A stretch of 64,000 nucleotides of DNA, from assembly GCA_959027945.1 (NCBI GenBank), contig CAUFRO010000003.1, forward strand, positions 29,829-93,828, read 5' to 3'. Both the position numbers and the translations under genes were made by a program. This DNA comes from an uncultured Collinsella sp. (GTDB lineage: Bacteria; Actinomycetota; Coriobacteriia; Coriobacteriales; Coriobacteriaceae). Positions 24,270-32,475 of the stretch are shown piece after piece. The notes beneath the pieces were generated by a model. It saw only the letters and a list, made by a program, of their open reading frames with translations, had not been told where the DNA came from and did not search any database. Numbering within the stretch: the stretch's first letter is position 1; each line of letters starts with the position of its first letter.

Positions 24270-24734
24270 TTAGAAGTGGCGGCGAATGGCGTCGACCATG
24301 CCCTGGGGCGTGGTCTGGCCGAGCACATCGGCTGCGGCGTCGGCGTCCATAAAGATGTTCATGAGCGCCTGCAGAGCCTCGACCTGGCCGCCCGGCTCGG
24401 AAATACCCAGATTGATGATGATCTGTGCCGGCACGGGAGCGCCCATGCCCGCCATCGCGTTGAACGTCACGGGCGCGGCGGGCTTTACCACCGCGATATA
24501 GGGCTTGGACACAAACCCCGGGTCGGTATGCGGAATAGCAATGTTGGCCGCCGGCATGGCAAGACCCGTGGGATAGGCATCCTCGCGCGTGCGGACGGCG
24601 TCGAGCCAGCCGGGCGCAATGTAGCCGCGCGGGGCAAGCTCGCCCTCAAGCTGCGCAAACAACTCATCCGGCGACACACACTCCCAATCAAAAAACACCA
24701 GCTCAGGCGTAAAAAGCGCTTCGTTATCCGCCAT
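24270..24734 (-). CDS. PTS sugar transporter EIIA domain protein (fructose/galactitol type)
   Basis: A 154-residue single-domain EIIA of the PTS_EIIA_2 family. The phosphorylated His is His69 in NIAIPHTDP, followed by the family's PYIAVVKPAAPVTFNAM. It takes phosphate from HPr and gives it to an EIIB. No EIIB or EIIC gene is in the window, so it either serves a transporter elsewhere or acts as a regulator. A 56-base palindrome lies 19 bases upstream of its start codon. Gene ends in HF-stop two bases before a REP-like cluster. Confidence 0.87.
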   Translation of the reverse strand: MADNEALFTPELVFFDWECVSPDELFAQLEGELAPRGYIAPGWLDAVRTREDAYPTGLAMPAANIAIPHTDPGFVSKPYIAVVKPAAPVTFNAMAGMGAPVPAQIIINLGISEPGGQVEALQALMNIFMDADAAADVLGQTTPQGMVDAIRRHF

Positions 24735-24752
24735 GCGCTCACCTCTCTCACC

Positions 24753-24808
24753 TAGTCACCTGCGACGTTCTTGAATGACTAGTCATTTAAGAACGTCGCA
24801 GGTGACTA
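24753..24808. repeat. 56-base palindrome upstream of the PTS EIIA gene
   Basis: 28-base arms (24753-24780 and 24781-24808) meet with no loop and differ at one position. Each arm has its own small stem, AGTCA and TGACT, so this again is two stem-loop units in opposite orientation. It overlaps where the promoter of the EIIA gene would be. Confidence 0.85.
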
Positions 24809-24886
24809 CCTAAAACAAAGGACGGCCACTCGCGCCTTGGCGCCAATGACCACCCTGACTACTCGGCTAAATTGTACTGTGCGCCG

Positions 24887-25588
24887 CTAGCCGCGAGGCG
24901 CATCAATTGCGACCTTGCCGCTCTCCAGCACGTGGACGCGGCCGTCGGCGAGCATCTGCACGACCTCGGGATACAGCACGTGCTCAATCGCATGGATGTG
25001 CTCCTCGAGCGTGTCGACATCCCAGCCCTCCTCAACAGCCAGCGCACGCTGGGCGATGATGGGACCGTTGTCGTAAATCTCGTTGGCAAAATGCACGGTC
25101 ACGCCGGTCACCTTGACGCCGCGCGCAAAGGCGTCGTCAATCGCATGCGCACCGGTAAAGCTCGGCAGCAGCGCCGGATGCAAGTTGACCACGCGGTTGG
25201 GAAACGCCGCCAGCAGAGGCGTGTGCACCATGCGCATGTAGCCGGCCATGACCACATACTCGCAGCCGCGCTCGAGAAGCTCGTGCGCGATGATCTCGTC
25301 GGCGGCAATAGGGTCGGCATAGACATCCTTGGACAGCGTGAGCGTCTGGATGCCCGCGCGCTCAGCGCGCTGCAAACCCTTAGCCGAAGGACGGCTCGAC
25401 ACCACAAGCTCAATCGAAGCGTTGAGCTTGCCGGCGGCGATCAGATCGATCAGCGCCTGCAGGTTGGTACCCGAACCGCTGATGAGCACACCGATCTTGA
25501 GCGGCTCGGCCGTATCGGTGCCGGTCGGACGGGTATAGGGCACAAAATCCAGGCCCTCGCCAGCAGCCATCTGCTCGTTAGCGCTCAT
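24887..25588 (-). CDS. purN: Phosphoribosylglycinamide formyltransferase
   Basis: PurN moves a formyl group from 10-formyl-THF to GAR, step 3 of purine synthesis. The core starts KIGVLISGSGTNLQ at residues 31-44; the catalytic Asn-His pair lies in VVNLHPALLPSF, and the Asp in HFANEIYDNGPI. An N-terminal extension of 30 residues precedes the usual start. The ATG at 25588 overlaps the end of purM by 11 bases and lacks a clear ribosome-binding site, so coupling is likely; an ATG at 25570 is the alternative. Confidence 0.93.
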   Translation of the reverse strand: MSANEQMAAGEGLDFVPYTRPTGTDTAEPLKIGVLISGSGTNLQALIDLIAAGKLNASIELVVSSRPSAKGLQRAERAGIQTLTLSKDVYADPIAADEIIAHELLERGCEYVVMAGYMRMVHTPLLAAFPNRVVNLHPALLPSFTGAHAIDDAFARGVKVTGVTVHFANEIYDNGPIIAQRALAVEEGWDVDTLEEHIHAIEHVLYPEVVQMLADGRVHVLESGKVAIDAPRG

Positions 25589-26681
25589 CGGAGTACACGA
25601 CCTTACCGGAACCCTCGACGCACTCGCCCACGCGGAACGGCTTCTCGCCGAGCGCAACCAGAGCCTCGGTAACCGCGGCCTCGTCCTCGGGGGCGACGAT
25701 CAGGCACAGGCCAACGCCCATGTTGAAGGTCTTGCATGCCTCGTTGGGCGCAAGCTCGGCCTGGCGCGACACGTAGGTGATGACGGGCGGAACATCCCAG
25801 CCCATCTCGGCACCGTTGCGGGTGACCACGGCGTCGACGTCGTCGGCGAGCGCGCGGTTGAGGTTCTCGGTAATACCGCCGCCAGTGATGTGGGCGATGG
25901 CGTGCACGTTGGCGCCGCCGCGCAGCAGCTCCAGGATCGGCTTGACGTAGATGCGCGTGGGGGCCAGCAGAGCGTCTGCCAGCGATGCGCCACCGAGCTC
26001 CTCGAGCGGACGGCTCAGCTCCTCGGCCTTAGCGGCGGCCTCGGGCGTGCCCGGCTTGATGCCGTCGACACCGATGACCTTGCGCACGAGCGAGTAGCCG
26101 TTGGAGTGCACGCCGGTGGAGGGCAGGCCCAAGATCACGTCGCCGGGGCGGACGTTCGCGGGATCGAGCATCTTGGGACGATCGACGACGCCCACGGTAA
26201 AGCCGGCGAGGTCGTAGTCGGCCGGGGCCATGACGCCCGGGTGCTCGGCCATCTCGCCGCCCACGAGCGCGCAGCCCGCGAGCTTGCAGCCGTCGGCCAC
26301 GCCCTTGATGATCTTTGCCATGTGCTCGGCCTCAATGTGACCGATGGCAACGTAATCCAGGAAGAACAGCGGCTCGGCGCCCGAAGCCAAAATGTCATTG
26401 ACGCACATGGCGACCAGGTCCTGACCCACCGTCTCGTGACGGTCCATGATCTGGGCGAGCACGAGCTTGGTGCCCACGCCGTCGGTGCCGCTGATCAGGA
26501 TCGGGTCTTCCATATCCTTAAGCGCGGCAGCCGAGAACAGGCCACCAAAGCCACCGATGCCGCCGATAACCTCGGGGCGGTTGGTGTCCTTGACCATCTG
26601 CTTGATCGCGTCGACGGCGCGGCCGCCCTCGGCGGTATCGACGCCGGCGTCCTCGTACGTCACATGCTTGCTGTCGCTCAT
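25578..26681 (-). CDS. purM: Phosphoribosylformylglycinamidine cyclo-ligase
   Basis: PurM closes the imidazole ring to give AIR. The 367-residue protein carries YEDAGVD (9-15), GGFGGLF (43-49), the ATP-binding SGTDGVGTKL (64-73), ALVGGEMAEHPG and HITGGGITENL, all intact. GGGAGAGGAAGG lies before the ATG at 26681. It sits between purF, 156 bases upstream with a REP-like element in the gap, and purN, which it overlaps. Confidence 0.96.
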   Translation of the reverse strand: MSDSKHVTYEDAGVDTAEGGRAVDAIKQMVKDTNRPEVIGGIGGFGGLFSAAALKDMEDPILISGTDGVGTKLVLAQIMDRHETVGQDLVAMCVNDILASGAEPLFFLDYVAIGHIEAEHMAKIIKGVADGCKLAGCALVGGEMAEHPGVMAPADYDLAGFTVGVVDRPKMLDPANVRPGDVILGLPSTGVHSNGYSLVRKVIGVDGIKPGTPEAAAKAEELSRPLEELGGASLADALLAPTRIYVKPILELLRGGANVHAIAHITGGGITENLNRALADDVDAVVTRNGAEMGWDVPPVITYVSRQAELAPNEACKTFNMGVGLCLIVAPEDEAAVTEALVALGEKPFRVGECVEGSGKVVYSDER

Positions 26682-26796
26682 CTGAGCCTTCCTCTCCCAC
26701 TACCGTTCGCCACGCGGGCGGCAAACGGTACTCATAGTTGCGTTCATTTCGGCGCATGCCACAACAGCACACGCCGTCATATCAACAAAACAGCAG

Positions 26797-26842
26797 GTAA
26801 AACCTACCAAAATAAACCTATCCCTTTTTGGCAGGTTTTATG
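26797..26842 (-). repeat. REP-like palindrome starting in the purF stop codon
   Basis: On the minus strand TAAAACCTGCCAAAA begins with the TAA of purF, then GGGATAGGTTTA, then TTTTGGTAGGTTTTA. Sequence, orientation and position match the element at the pth stop (15582-15622). Confidence 0.8.
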
Positions 26843-28508
26843 CTTCGCCGTGCTCCTCTTCCCAGCTGCGGTCGTCGTATTTCTCGACCACGGCGTCGTC
26901 GTCAAAGTGCAGCGGCTTGTCCAGGTTGCGGGGCTTAAAGCCCTCCATGAACTTGTCGCGGCCAAAGCTCTCGGGAATCGCCACGGGATAGCGGCCGGTA
27001 AAGCACGCATCGCAGTAACCGCCCTTGGGCATGACCTTCAGCAGGCCCTCGACCGAAAGGAAGGCCAGCGAATCGGCGCCAATGTACTCGCAAATCTCAT
27101 CGACCGTCTTGTTGGCGCTAATGAGCTGCGACTGCACGTCGGTATCGATGCCGTAGAAGCACGGCCAGATGACCTCGGGCGAGTTGATGCGGATGTGAAT
27201 CTCCTTGGCGCCGGCGTTGCGCAGCATCTTGACGAGCTGCACCATGGTGGTGCCACGCACGATGGAGTCGTCGATGACGACCAGGCGCTTGCCCTCGATG
27301 TTGTCGCGCAGCGGGTTGAGCTTCATGCGCACGCCCATGGCGCGCAGCTCCTGCGTAGGCTCGATAAACGTGCGGCCCACGTAACGGTTCTTGATGAGGC
27401 CCTCGCCAAAGGGAATGCCGCTCTCGTGCGAATAGCCCTCCGCAGGCGGCAGGCCGGAGTCGGGCACGCCGATGACCAGGTCGGCCTCGACGGGCTCTTC
27501 GTGTGCCAGCTGACGACCCATGTCGTAACGGCAGGCATAGACGCTCTTGCCGTTCATGATGGAGTCGGGGCGGGCAAAGTAGACCTGCTCAAAGATGCAG
27601 TTTGCGGGCTCTTCGGCTGCAGGCACGCCCTGCTCGGATACCAGACCCTCGGCGCTGATGCGCAAGATCTCGCCGGGACGGACGTCACGGACGTACTCGG
27701 CACCCACGATGTCGAGTGCGCAAGTCTCGGAAGCAACGACCCAGCCGCCGGCGCGCGTGACACGGACGGCGGAGTCGACCGTCGCGGCGCCGTCCTGCGA
27801 CGGCAGCTGCGAAACGGCTGCGGCATCGGCCTGGTCCAGACCCTCGTCCACCAGCTTGCCCAGCACGAGCGGGCGAATGCCGTGTGGATCGCGGAATGCG
27901 TAGAGCGCCTGCTCGTTGATGAGCGTCATGGCGTAGCCGCCGCGCACGAGCTCCATGGTCTTGCGAATGCCCTCGCGCAGATGGCCTGTACGCTGGGTAA
28001 AGTAGCCGATAAGCTTGGTCGCGACCTCGGAATCCGAATTGGAGAGGAACGGCACGCCCAGCTCGATCAGCTGGCGGCGCAGCTCATCGGTGTTGACCAG
28101 AGTGCCGTTGTGCGCGAGCGCGATAATGACGCTATTGATGGTAGAGAGGTGCGGCTGAGAGGCTTCCCAGCTCTTGGCGCCGGCAGTGCCGTAGCGCACA
28201 TGACCCACGGCCAGCTGGCCGGAGAGCGTCGACAGGTCGGCGTTGGAGAACACGCGGTCGAGCAGGCCCAGATCCTTGCGGACCATAACCGTGCCGCCGT
28301 CGCCCACGGCGATTCCCGCCGATTCCTGGCCACGGTGCTGCAGTGCACGCAGGCCAAAGTACGTCAGTCGAGCCACGTCGCGATCGGGCGCCCATACGCC
28401 GAAAATGCCACATTCCTCATGCAGCTGGTCGGAGTCCGGATCATACGTCGACATGGTGTTCACCTGTCCCGCGGCACGCTCGGCCGCGCGGATGGTTTCT
28501 TGAGACAT
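26838..28508 (-). CDS. purF: Amidophosphoribosyltransferase
   Basis: PurF makes phosphoribosylamine from PRPP and glutamine, the committed purine step. The N-terminal Ntn glutaminase begins at Cys33 in EECGIFGVW, so the leader is removed after translation. The PRPP-binding site reads VVIDDSIVRGTT. As drawn, 556 residues, the propeptide is 32 residues; the ATG at 28454 (AGGTGA five bases upstream) would give 14, closer to other PurF. The ATG at 28508 also has GAGGGGA upstream, so both starts may be used. It heads purF-purM-purN. Confidence 0.94.
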   Translation of the reverse strand: MSQETIRAAERAAGQVNTMSTYDPDSDQLHEECGIFGVWAPDRDVARLTYFGLRALQHRGQESAGIAVGDGGTVMVRKDLGLLDRVFSNADLSTLSGQLAVGHVRYGTAGAKSWEASQPHLSTINSVIIALAHNGTLVNTDELRRQLIELGVPFLSNSDSEVATKLIGYFTQRTGHLREGIRKTMELVRGGYAMTLINEQALYAFRDPHGIRPLVLGKLVDEGLDQADAAAVSQLPSQDGAATVDSAVRVTRAGGWVVASETCALDIVGAEYVRDVRPGEILRISAEGLVSEQGVPAAEEPANCIFEQVYFARPDSIMNGKSVYACRYDMGRQLAHEEPVEADLVIGVPDSGLPPAEGYSHESGIPFGEGLIKNRYVGRTFIEPTQELRAMGVRMKLNPLRDNIEGKRLVVIDDSIVRGTTMVQLVKMLRNAGAKEIHIRINSPEVIWPCFYGIDTDVQSQLISANKTVDEICEYIGADSLAFLSVEGLLKVMPKGGYCDACFTGRYPVAIPESFGRDKFMEGFKPRNLDKPLHFDDDAVVEKYDDRSWEEEHGEA

Positions 28509-28550
28509 GGCATCCCCTCAGAGCCTCGTATTTTTGGCGTTACCCGCCTT

Positions 28551-28556
28551 ATTATA
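28551..28556 (-). promoter_or_regulatory. -10 box of purF
   Basis: A perfect TATAAT on the minus strand, 43 bases upstream of the first purF start. The leader is too short for a purine riboswitch. Confidence 0.5.
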
Positions 28557-28794
28557 CGCACGGCGCGACGCGCTCCCCAGCGCATGAGCAGCGCTTTTTA
28601 AAAGCCCACCGAGCTAATAATCAGTTTTGTTGCCAAACATTTTATCGGTCTGTCTAGTGCAAGCGCCCGCGCCCCCAGATGGCCGCCGTGTCCACCGTTG
28701 GGGATTACAAAGTTGCAATTGGGACGTTCGTCCTGTCTTTTGGCAGGTCGGCGGCGTATCCTTATAACCTACAACAAAGCGAGAAAGGTTCTGT

Positions 28795-30024
28795 ATGGAT
28801 CGAAACGAACTCGACCCCAGCGTCCCCAGCGCCACGGAGGTCAAGAAGATCCCCCTCATCATTAAGGTGTACGCCGTCCTGTGCATCCTTTCCGGCGTGG
28901 GCACGCTCCCGTCGGTCGCTGCCTTTATGTGGCAGGTCATCACGGCACTTGTTAACGGCAACGCCACCGAAAAGCTCGGCGACAACACGCTCGTCGCAGT
29001 CGGCCTTATCGTCGCCGGCATCATGCTCTCTGCGGCAAGTGCCGTCATCCTAATCATCTTTGGCCTGGACCTTATCAAAAACCAGCGCCGCAACGCCGCC
29101 CGCCTGTCCTACATCCTTATTGCATTCACCGTCGTCGAGCTTTTGGTCGACGTGATGCTCCAGGGCATCGGGCCCTTCCTGCTGCGTCCCGCGATCCAGC
29201 TCGGCATCCTCGTTGCACTTTCGGCAACCGTCGACCCCACGCTGCGCCAGGAGCGCGAACTGCAGCGCCGCCTGCAGGAGATGCTCGACCGCGACGCCGC
29301 GGCAGAGGGCATGCTCGGCCGCGATGAAACCGGCGAGGGCTACATCAAGCTCAACTACTTCAACCTGTTCTGGGTGTTCTTTGTCTGCTGCATACTCGGC
29401 CTGATCGCCGAGGACATCTGGCACATGACGGTCGACGACCCGGGCGTCTATCAGAACCGCGCCGGCATGCTGTTTGGCCCCTTCAGCCCCATCTACGGAT
29501 TTGGCGCCGTGCTCATGACCATGGTGCTTAACCGCTTCTACAAAAAGAACCCCATCATCATTTTCCTGGTGAGCGCCCTACTCGGCGCCAGCTTTGAGGT
29601 GTTCGTGGGCTGGTTTATGCAGACCGCGTTTGGCGTGGTCTCGTGGAGCTACTCGCACATAACGCTGTTCGGTTTGCCCGATCCGCTCGTGGTCCTCACG
29701 GGCGGACGCACCTGCACGGGCTTCGCCTGCCTGTGGGGCCTGGGCGGCCTCATCTGGATCAAGCTGCTGCTGCCGAGGCTGCTTAAGCTTATCAACAAGA
29801 TCCCCTGGAAGAGCCGCTACTCGGCCACCGTCATCTTTACCGTTATCATGCTGGTCGACGGCGTCATGACACTGCAGTCGCTCGACTACTGGTACCAGCG
29901 CGTTAACGGCACGGAGCCGGACATTCCCGTCGCACAGTTCTACGGAGAGCACTTCGATAACGAATACATGGAAAACCGCTTCCAGAGCATGACCATGAGC
30001 CCCAAGGATGCGACGCGCGTGTAG
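28795..30024 (+). CDS. CmpB-like putative ABC transporter permease (membrane protein)
   Basis: The 409-residue protein has about ten membrane segments in two parts. Residues 20-160 form four helices; then a charged stretch QERELQRRLQEMLDRD; the C-terminal part from about 190 matches the PF06541 (CmpB) family: NLFWVFFVCCILGLIAED, RAGMLFGPFSPIYGFGAVL, and a late TRTCTGF-like GGRTCTGFACLW. The family is called a putative ABC permease, but its function is not established. GAGAAAGG precedes the ATG. No ATPase partner is nearby. Confidence 0.75.
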   Translation: MDRNELDPSVPSATEVKKIPLIIKVYAVLCILSGVGTLPSVAAFMWQVITALVNGNATEKLGDNTLVAVGLIVAGIMLSAASAVILIIFGLDLIKNQRRNAARLSYILIAFTVVELLVDVMLQGIGPFLLRPAIQLGILVALSATVDPTLRQERELQRRLQEMLDRDAAAEGMLGRDETGEGYIKLNYFNLFWVFFVCCILGLIAEDIWHMTVDDPGVYQNRAGMLFGPFSPIYGFGAVLMTMVLNRFYKKNPIIIFLVSALLGASFEVFVGWFMQTAFGVVSWSYSHITLFGLPDPLVVLTGGRTCTGFACLWGLGGLIWIKLLLPRLLKLINKIPWKSRYSATVIFTVIMLVDGVMTLQSLDYWYQRVNGTEPDIPVAQFYGEHFDNEYMENRFQSMTMSPKDATRV

Positions 30025-30045
30025 CGCTCACCGCGCCCAAAACGC

Positions 30046-30085
30046 AAAATGCCCGCCGGTATCACACGTACCGGTGGGCATTTTT
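30046..30085 (+). terminator. Terminator of the CmpB-like gene
   Basis: AAAATGCCCGCCGGTA pairs with TACCGGTGGGCATTTTT across seven bases. Being symmetrical with A and T runs, it can also end the convergent MoaE-like gene. Confidence 0.88.
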
Positions 30086-30114
30086 ATAAACGATCCTTCT
30101 ATCGACGCAAGCCT

Positions 30115-30531
30115 CTACGCCTCGCGCTCGACCTCACTCACGCATTCGTTCTTGATGGTGCCAACGAGCGCCTGCAGCGCATCGACCACGTGTGGGCGAA
30201 TGTCCCCGCCGATAAGCACGAGCATGATGTCGTCACCTACGGCAAGCCCGCCGCTTGCCAGCCACACGCGCACATAGCCGATACCCGGCATCGCGCGCGT
30301 GGCCTCGATAGCAGACCGTACCTTTTCGGCGTCGTAGTCAAAGACCATGCCGCCCACCCTGTGGCCTGGCGCCACGCCATCGGTCTCGACTCCGCGCACC
30401 TCGGCCTTGGGCGTCGCGCGCACCACACCGTTATGCGTCAGATACATCCCACAGCCTGCCGCCGAAGCATCGGCCTTGGCCTCGCGCAGCCAAGCATCAA
30501 TCGAAGGCATCAATTTGCCACTCTCGAGCAT
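30115..30531 (-). CDS. MoaE-like molybdopterin synthase large subunit
   Basis: A 138-residue protein with the MoaE fold pattern: GVVR near residue 35, then RVWLASGGLAVGDDIMLVLIGGD, equivalent to the HRIG-L-xGE-xxV strand pair, and a Lys in VGTIKNECVSE that may correspond to the catalytic-loop lysines. MoaE with MoaD adds the dithiolene sulfurs of molybdopterin. No moaD or other moa gene is in the window, and the C-terminal catalytic KxPxWKKE motif is not recognisable, so the assignment is moderate. GGGAGAA precedes two consecutive ATGs; I took the second. Confidence 0.6.
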   Translation of the reverse strand: MLESGKLMPSIDAWLREAKADASAAGCGMYLTHNGVVRATPKAEVRGVETDGVAPGHRVGGMVFDYDAEKVRSAIEATRAMPGIGYVRVWLASGGLAVGDDIMLVLIGGDIRPHVVDALQALVGTIKNECVSEVEREA

Positions 30532-30552
30532 CATTTCTCCCTTACCGTCGTC

Positions 30553-30677
30553 GAGTAGCCAATTTGGGACGGGCTATTTTAGCTACCCTCATATGGCAGT
30601 CGATAATTACCCAACATTAAATAAATCGCCGTCGGTCAAAGGGTAGCTAAAAGAGCCCCGTCCCAAATTAGCTACTC
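30553..30677. repeat. Double REP-like element with TTTGGGACGG loops
   Basis: Arms of 37-38 bases (30553-30589 and 30640-30677) are inverted copies with three differences, 50 bases apart. Each arm is a unit: GTAGCTAA-like stem, TTTGGGACGGG loop, TTTTAGCTAC stem. The element ends 10 bases from the sortase stop. The related unit at 63630-63662 shares the GTAG stem. Confidence 0.88.
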
Positions 30678-30686
30678 TCGGGTAAT

Positions 30687-31685
30687 CTACTCCTCGACCG
30701 GCGTGAGTACCATGACGGCACGCGTGTTGCTCAGCGAGAGCGAACGGCAGGTCACAAGCGTTACAACCTTAGTTGCCGAAGCGGCACGATCGGTGGCATC
30801 ACTCGCCACGGCAGAAGCGCCGTCGAGCATCTCGGACAGGTAGTTCTTGAGTCCGTCGTCGCCCTCAAAGTTGGGCGTACGCGCCTTGGAGTACGTGTCC
30901 TCGACCACCTTGGTCGCCAGCGGACGCAGCTTATACGTCGCATCGCGTGTGATGTAGTACACATATTCAATGCTATCGAACGTCGCCTGGTCGGTGGTGT
31001 CCGAAATCACGTTGAACATCGACCCATCGTTCATATGGTGGCCGTAGATCGTGGTCTGCTGGTCGACCATTCCCGGCGCGGTGTCATCGCTATCCAGGAA
31101 AATGGCACCGGACGCGTTAGCCGTTCCGTCGAACAGCGTATTGAGGTACTTGGAGTTGTTGTTGGTCTGCACCACGGGGTAGTTGATATTGGTACCCGGT
31201 GCGTAAATCCAGCCCACGACCTCGGGGTTTGTCTGAGCAAGCGCATCAAAGTCGATAATCGGCACGCCACTGGCGTCCTTATCGCTCACATATTGCTTTT
31301 CGATCTTTTGATACGACTCGCTCGCCTGCTTGTAGCCAATCTGCGCGTTGATAAAGATGGCAGCGGCGGCAACAATCAGGCCGATGCCAATGATGATGAG
31401 CAGGATGGGGATGACGGAGCGGCGCTTCTTGCGCGGCGGCTCGCCGTAATCCGACGGCGCGGCGTGCGACGAAGACCGGGGCGGCTTCTTAGCCGTGCTG
31501 TATGACGAGGGGCGATACGCAGCCGGCGTATCCGGGCGGCGGTGCTTCGCCGGTGTCACAGGGCGCGGTGCACGTGGTTGCTGAGGAGAGGATGTCCGGC
31601 CCTGCTGCGGCGCATGGGCAGCACCCGGCTTCGACGGATCGGGAATCTGAGAAGCCGAAAAACGTTTTCCCTGATAGTCGGACAT
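30687..31685 (-). CDS. Class B sortase
   Basis: A 332-residue membrane-bound transpeptidase. Residues 1-88 are disordered, rich in Pro, Ser and Arg, and probably cytoplasmic; a helix follows at about 89-112; the catalytic domain lies outside. The triad is visible: His216 in TIYGHHM, Cys313 in TLVTC, Arg322 in NTRAVM. Sortases cut a C-terminal sorting signal and attach the protein to the cell wall or a pilin. The GH31 protein next door ends in such a signal, so it is a likely substrate, though class B enzymes often have special targets. AAGGAGA precedes the ATG. Confidence 0.92.
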   Translation of the reverse strand: MSDYQGKRFSASQIPDPSKPGAAHAPQQGRTSSPQQPRAPRPVTPAKHRRPDTPAAYRPSSYSTAKKPPRSSSHAAPSDYGEPPRKKRRSVIPILLIIIGIGLIVAAAAIFINAQIGYKQASESYQKIEKQYVSDKDASGVPIIDFDALAQTNPEVVGWIYAPGTNINYPVVQTNNNSKYLNTLFDGTANASGAIFLDSDDTAPGMVDQQTTIYGHHMNDGSMFNVISDTTDQATFDSIEYVYYITRDATYKLRPLATKVVEDTYSKARTPNFEGDDGLKNYLSEMLDGASAVASDATDRAASATKVVTLVTCRSLSLSNTRAVMVLTPVEE

Positions 31686-31721
31686 GGCTCTCCTTGCAAT
31701 TACAACGAAATGGCGCAGCGT

Positions 31722-32186
31722 TTAGGCGTCAGCCATCTCCTGCTTCATCTTCTCGATAACCTTGCGATACTCGGAGTCGCAAGCACCCAGAATCTGCGTG
31801 GCGTAGATGGCGGCGTTCTTGGCGCCGTTGATGGCGACGCAGGCAACGGGGACGCCGGAGGGCATCTGCACCATCGACAGCAGCGAGTCCATGCCGCCCA
31901 GGTCACTCGTCTTCATGGGCACGCCAATAACCGGCAGCGGGGTAAACGCAGCCACGACACCGCCCAGGTGAGCAGCCTTGCCAGCGGCGGCAATAATCAC
32001 CTTGATGCCGCGGTCGGCAGCAGTCGAAGCCCACTCGTGGACCTTCGCCGGCGTGCGGTGCGCGCTCGCAATGACAAGCTCATAGGGCACACCCAGCGCC
32101 TCGAGCTCGGCGGTGCAACCTTCCATAACGCCCAGATCGGACTTGGAGCCCATGATAATCCCGACAACCGGCTTCTGATCTGCCAT
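31722..32186 (-). CDS. purE: N5-carboxyaminoimidazole ribonucleotide mutase
   Basis: PurE (class I) rearranges N5-CAIR to CAIR in purine synthesis. The 154-residue protein shows GIIMGSKSDLGVM (11-23), SAHRTP and AAAGKAAHLGGVVAA, with GVPMKTSDLGGMDSL, all conserved. AGGAGG lies nine bases before the ATG at 32186; a TTG two codons upstream is less likely. The gene is alone here; purK is not in the window. It lies 36 bases downstream-facing from the sortase gene and may be cotranscribed with it. Confidence 0.95.
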   Translation of the reverse strand: MADQKPVVGIIMGSKSDLGVMEGCTAELEALGVPYELVIASAHRTPAKVHEWASTAADRGIKVIIAAAGKAAHLGGVVAAFTPLPVIGVPMKTSDLGGMDSLLSMVQMPSGVPVACVAINGAKNAAIYATQILGACDSEYRKVIEKMKQEMADA

Positions 32187-32281
32187 AAACAAAGACCTCC
32201 TGTTGAGAGCGGTGACGCGGCGAATCCGCGACCCTTAACTACTGAGAGTAGTATAGCTGCTCCCGTCCCTGCGGTCTGCGT

Positions 32282-32369
32282 GGTGCTTTGCGGGCGGGCC
32301 AGGCTTTATCTTCACTCCGGTTGCTTTGCAAAGTCGTTCAGATAAAGCCTGTCCCGCCCGCAAAGCACC
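32282..32369. repeat. Double REP-like element, GGGACAGG type
   Basis: 30-base arms (32282-32311 and 32340-32369) differ at one position; spacer 28 bases. The right unit reads GGGCGGGACAGGCTTTATC on the minus strand, with GCTTTGC and GCAAAGC stems. It fills part of the 289-base gap between purE and the GH31 gene. Confidence 0.85.
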
Positions 32370-32422
32370 CCTCGACCTACCGGGGATTGCTATGACGTAC
32401 GTTGGCTGAAATAATAAAGCAA

Positions 32423-32452
32423 TGCCCGCCGTCCTTGACGGAGCGGCGGGCA
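32423..32452 (-). terminator. Terminator of the GH31 gene
   Basis: GCCCGCCG pairs with CGGCGGGC across 12 bases, 24 bases after the GH31 stop on the minus strand; the T run is interrupted (ATTGCTTT). Confidence 0.7.
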
Positions 32453-32475
32453 CGTTTGCTTAGTTGTCGCTGGGA

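Noticed and set aside
25890..28601. Open frame of about 900 codons on the plus strand, opposite purM-purF
   Set aside because: It spans two well-identified genes and the gap between them; no family motif and the same composition bias.
28509..28794. Purine riboswitch upstream of purF
   Set aside because: The leader from the likely -10 box is under 45 bases, and no aptamer-like three-way junction is visible.
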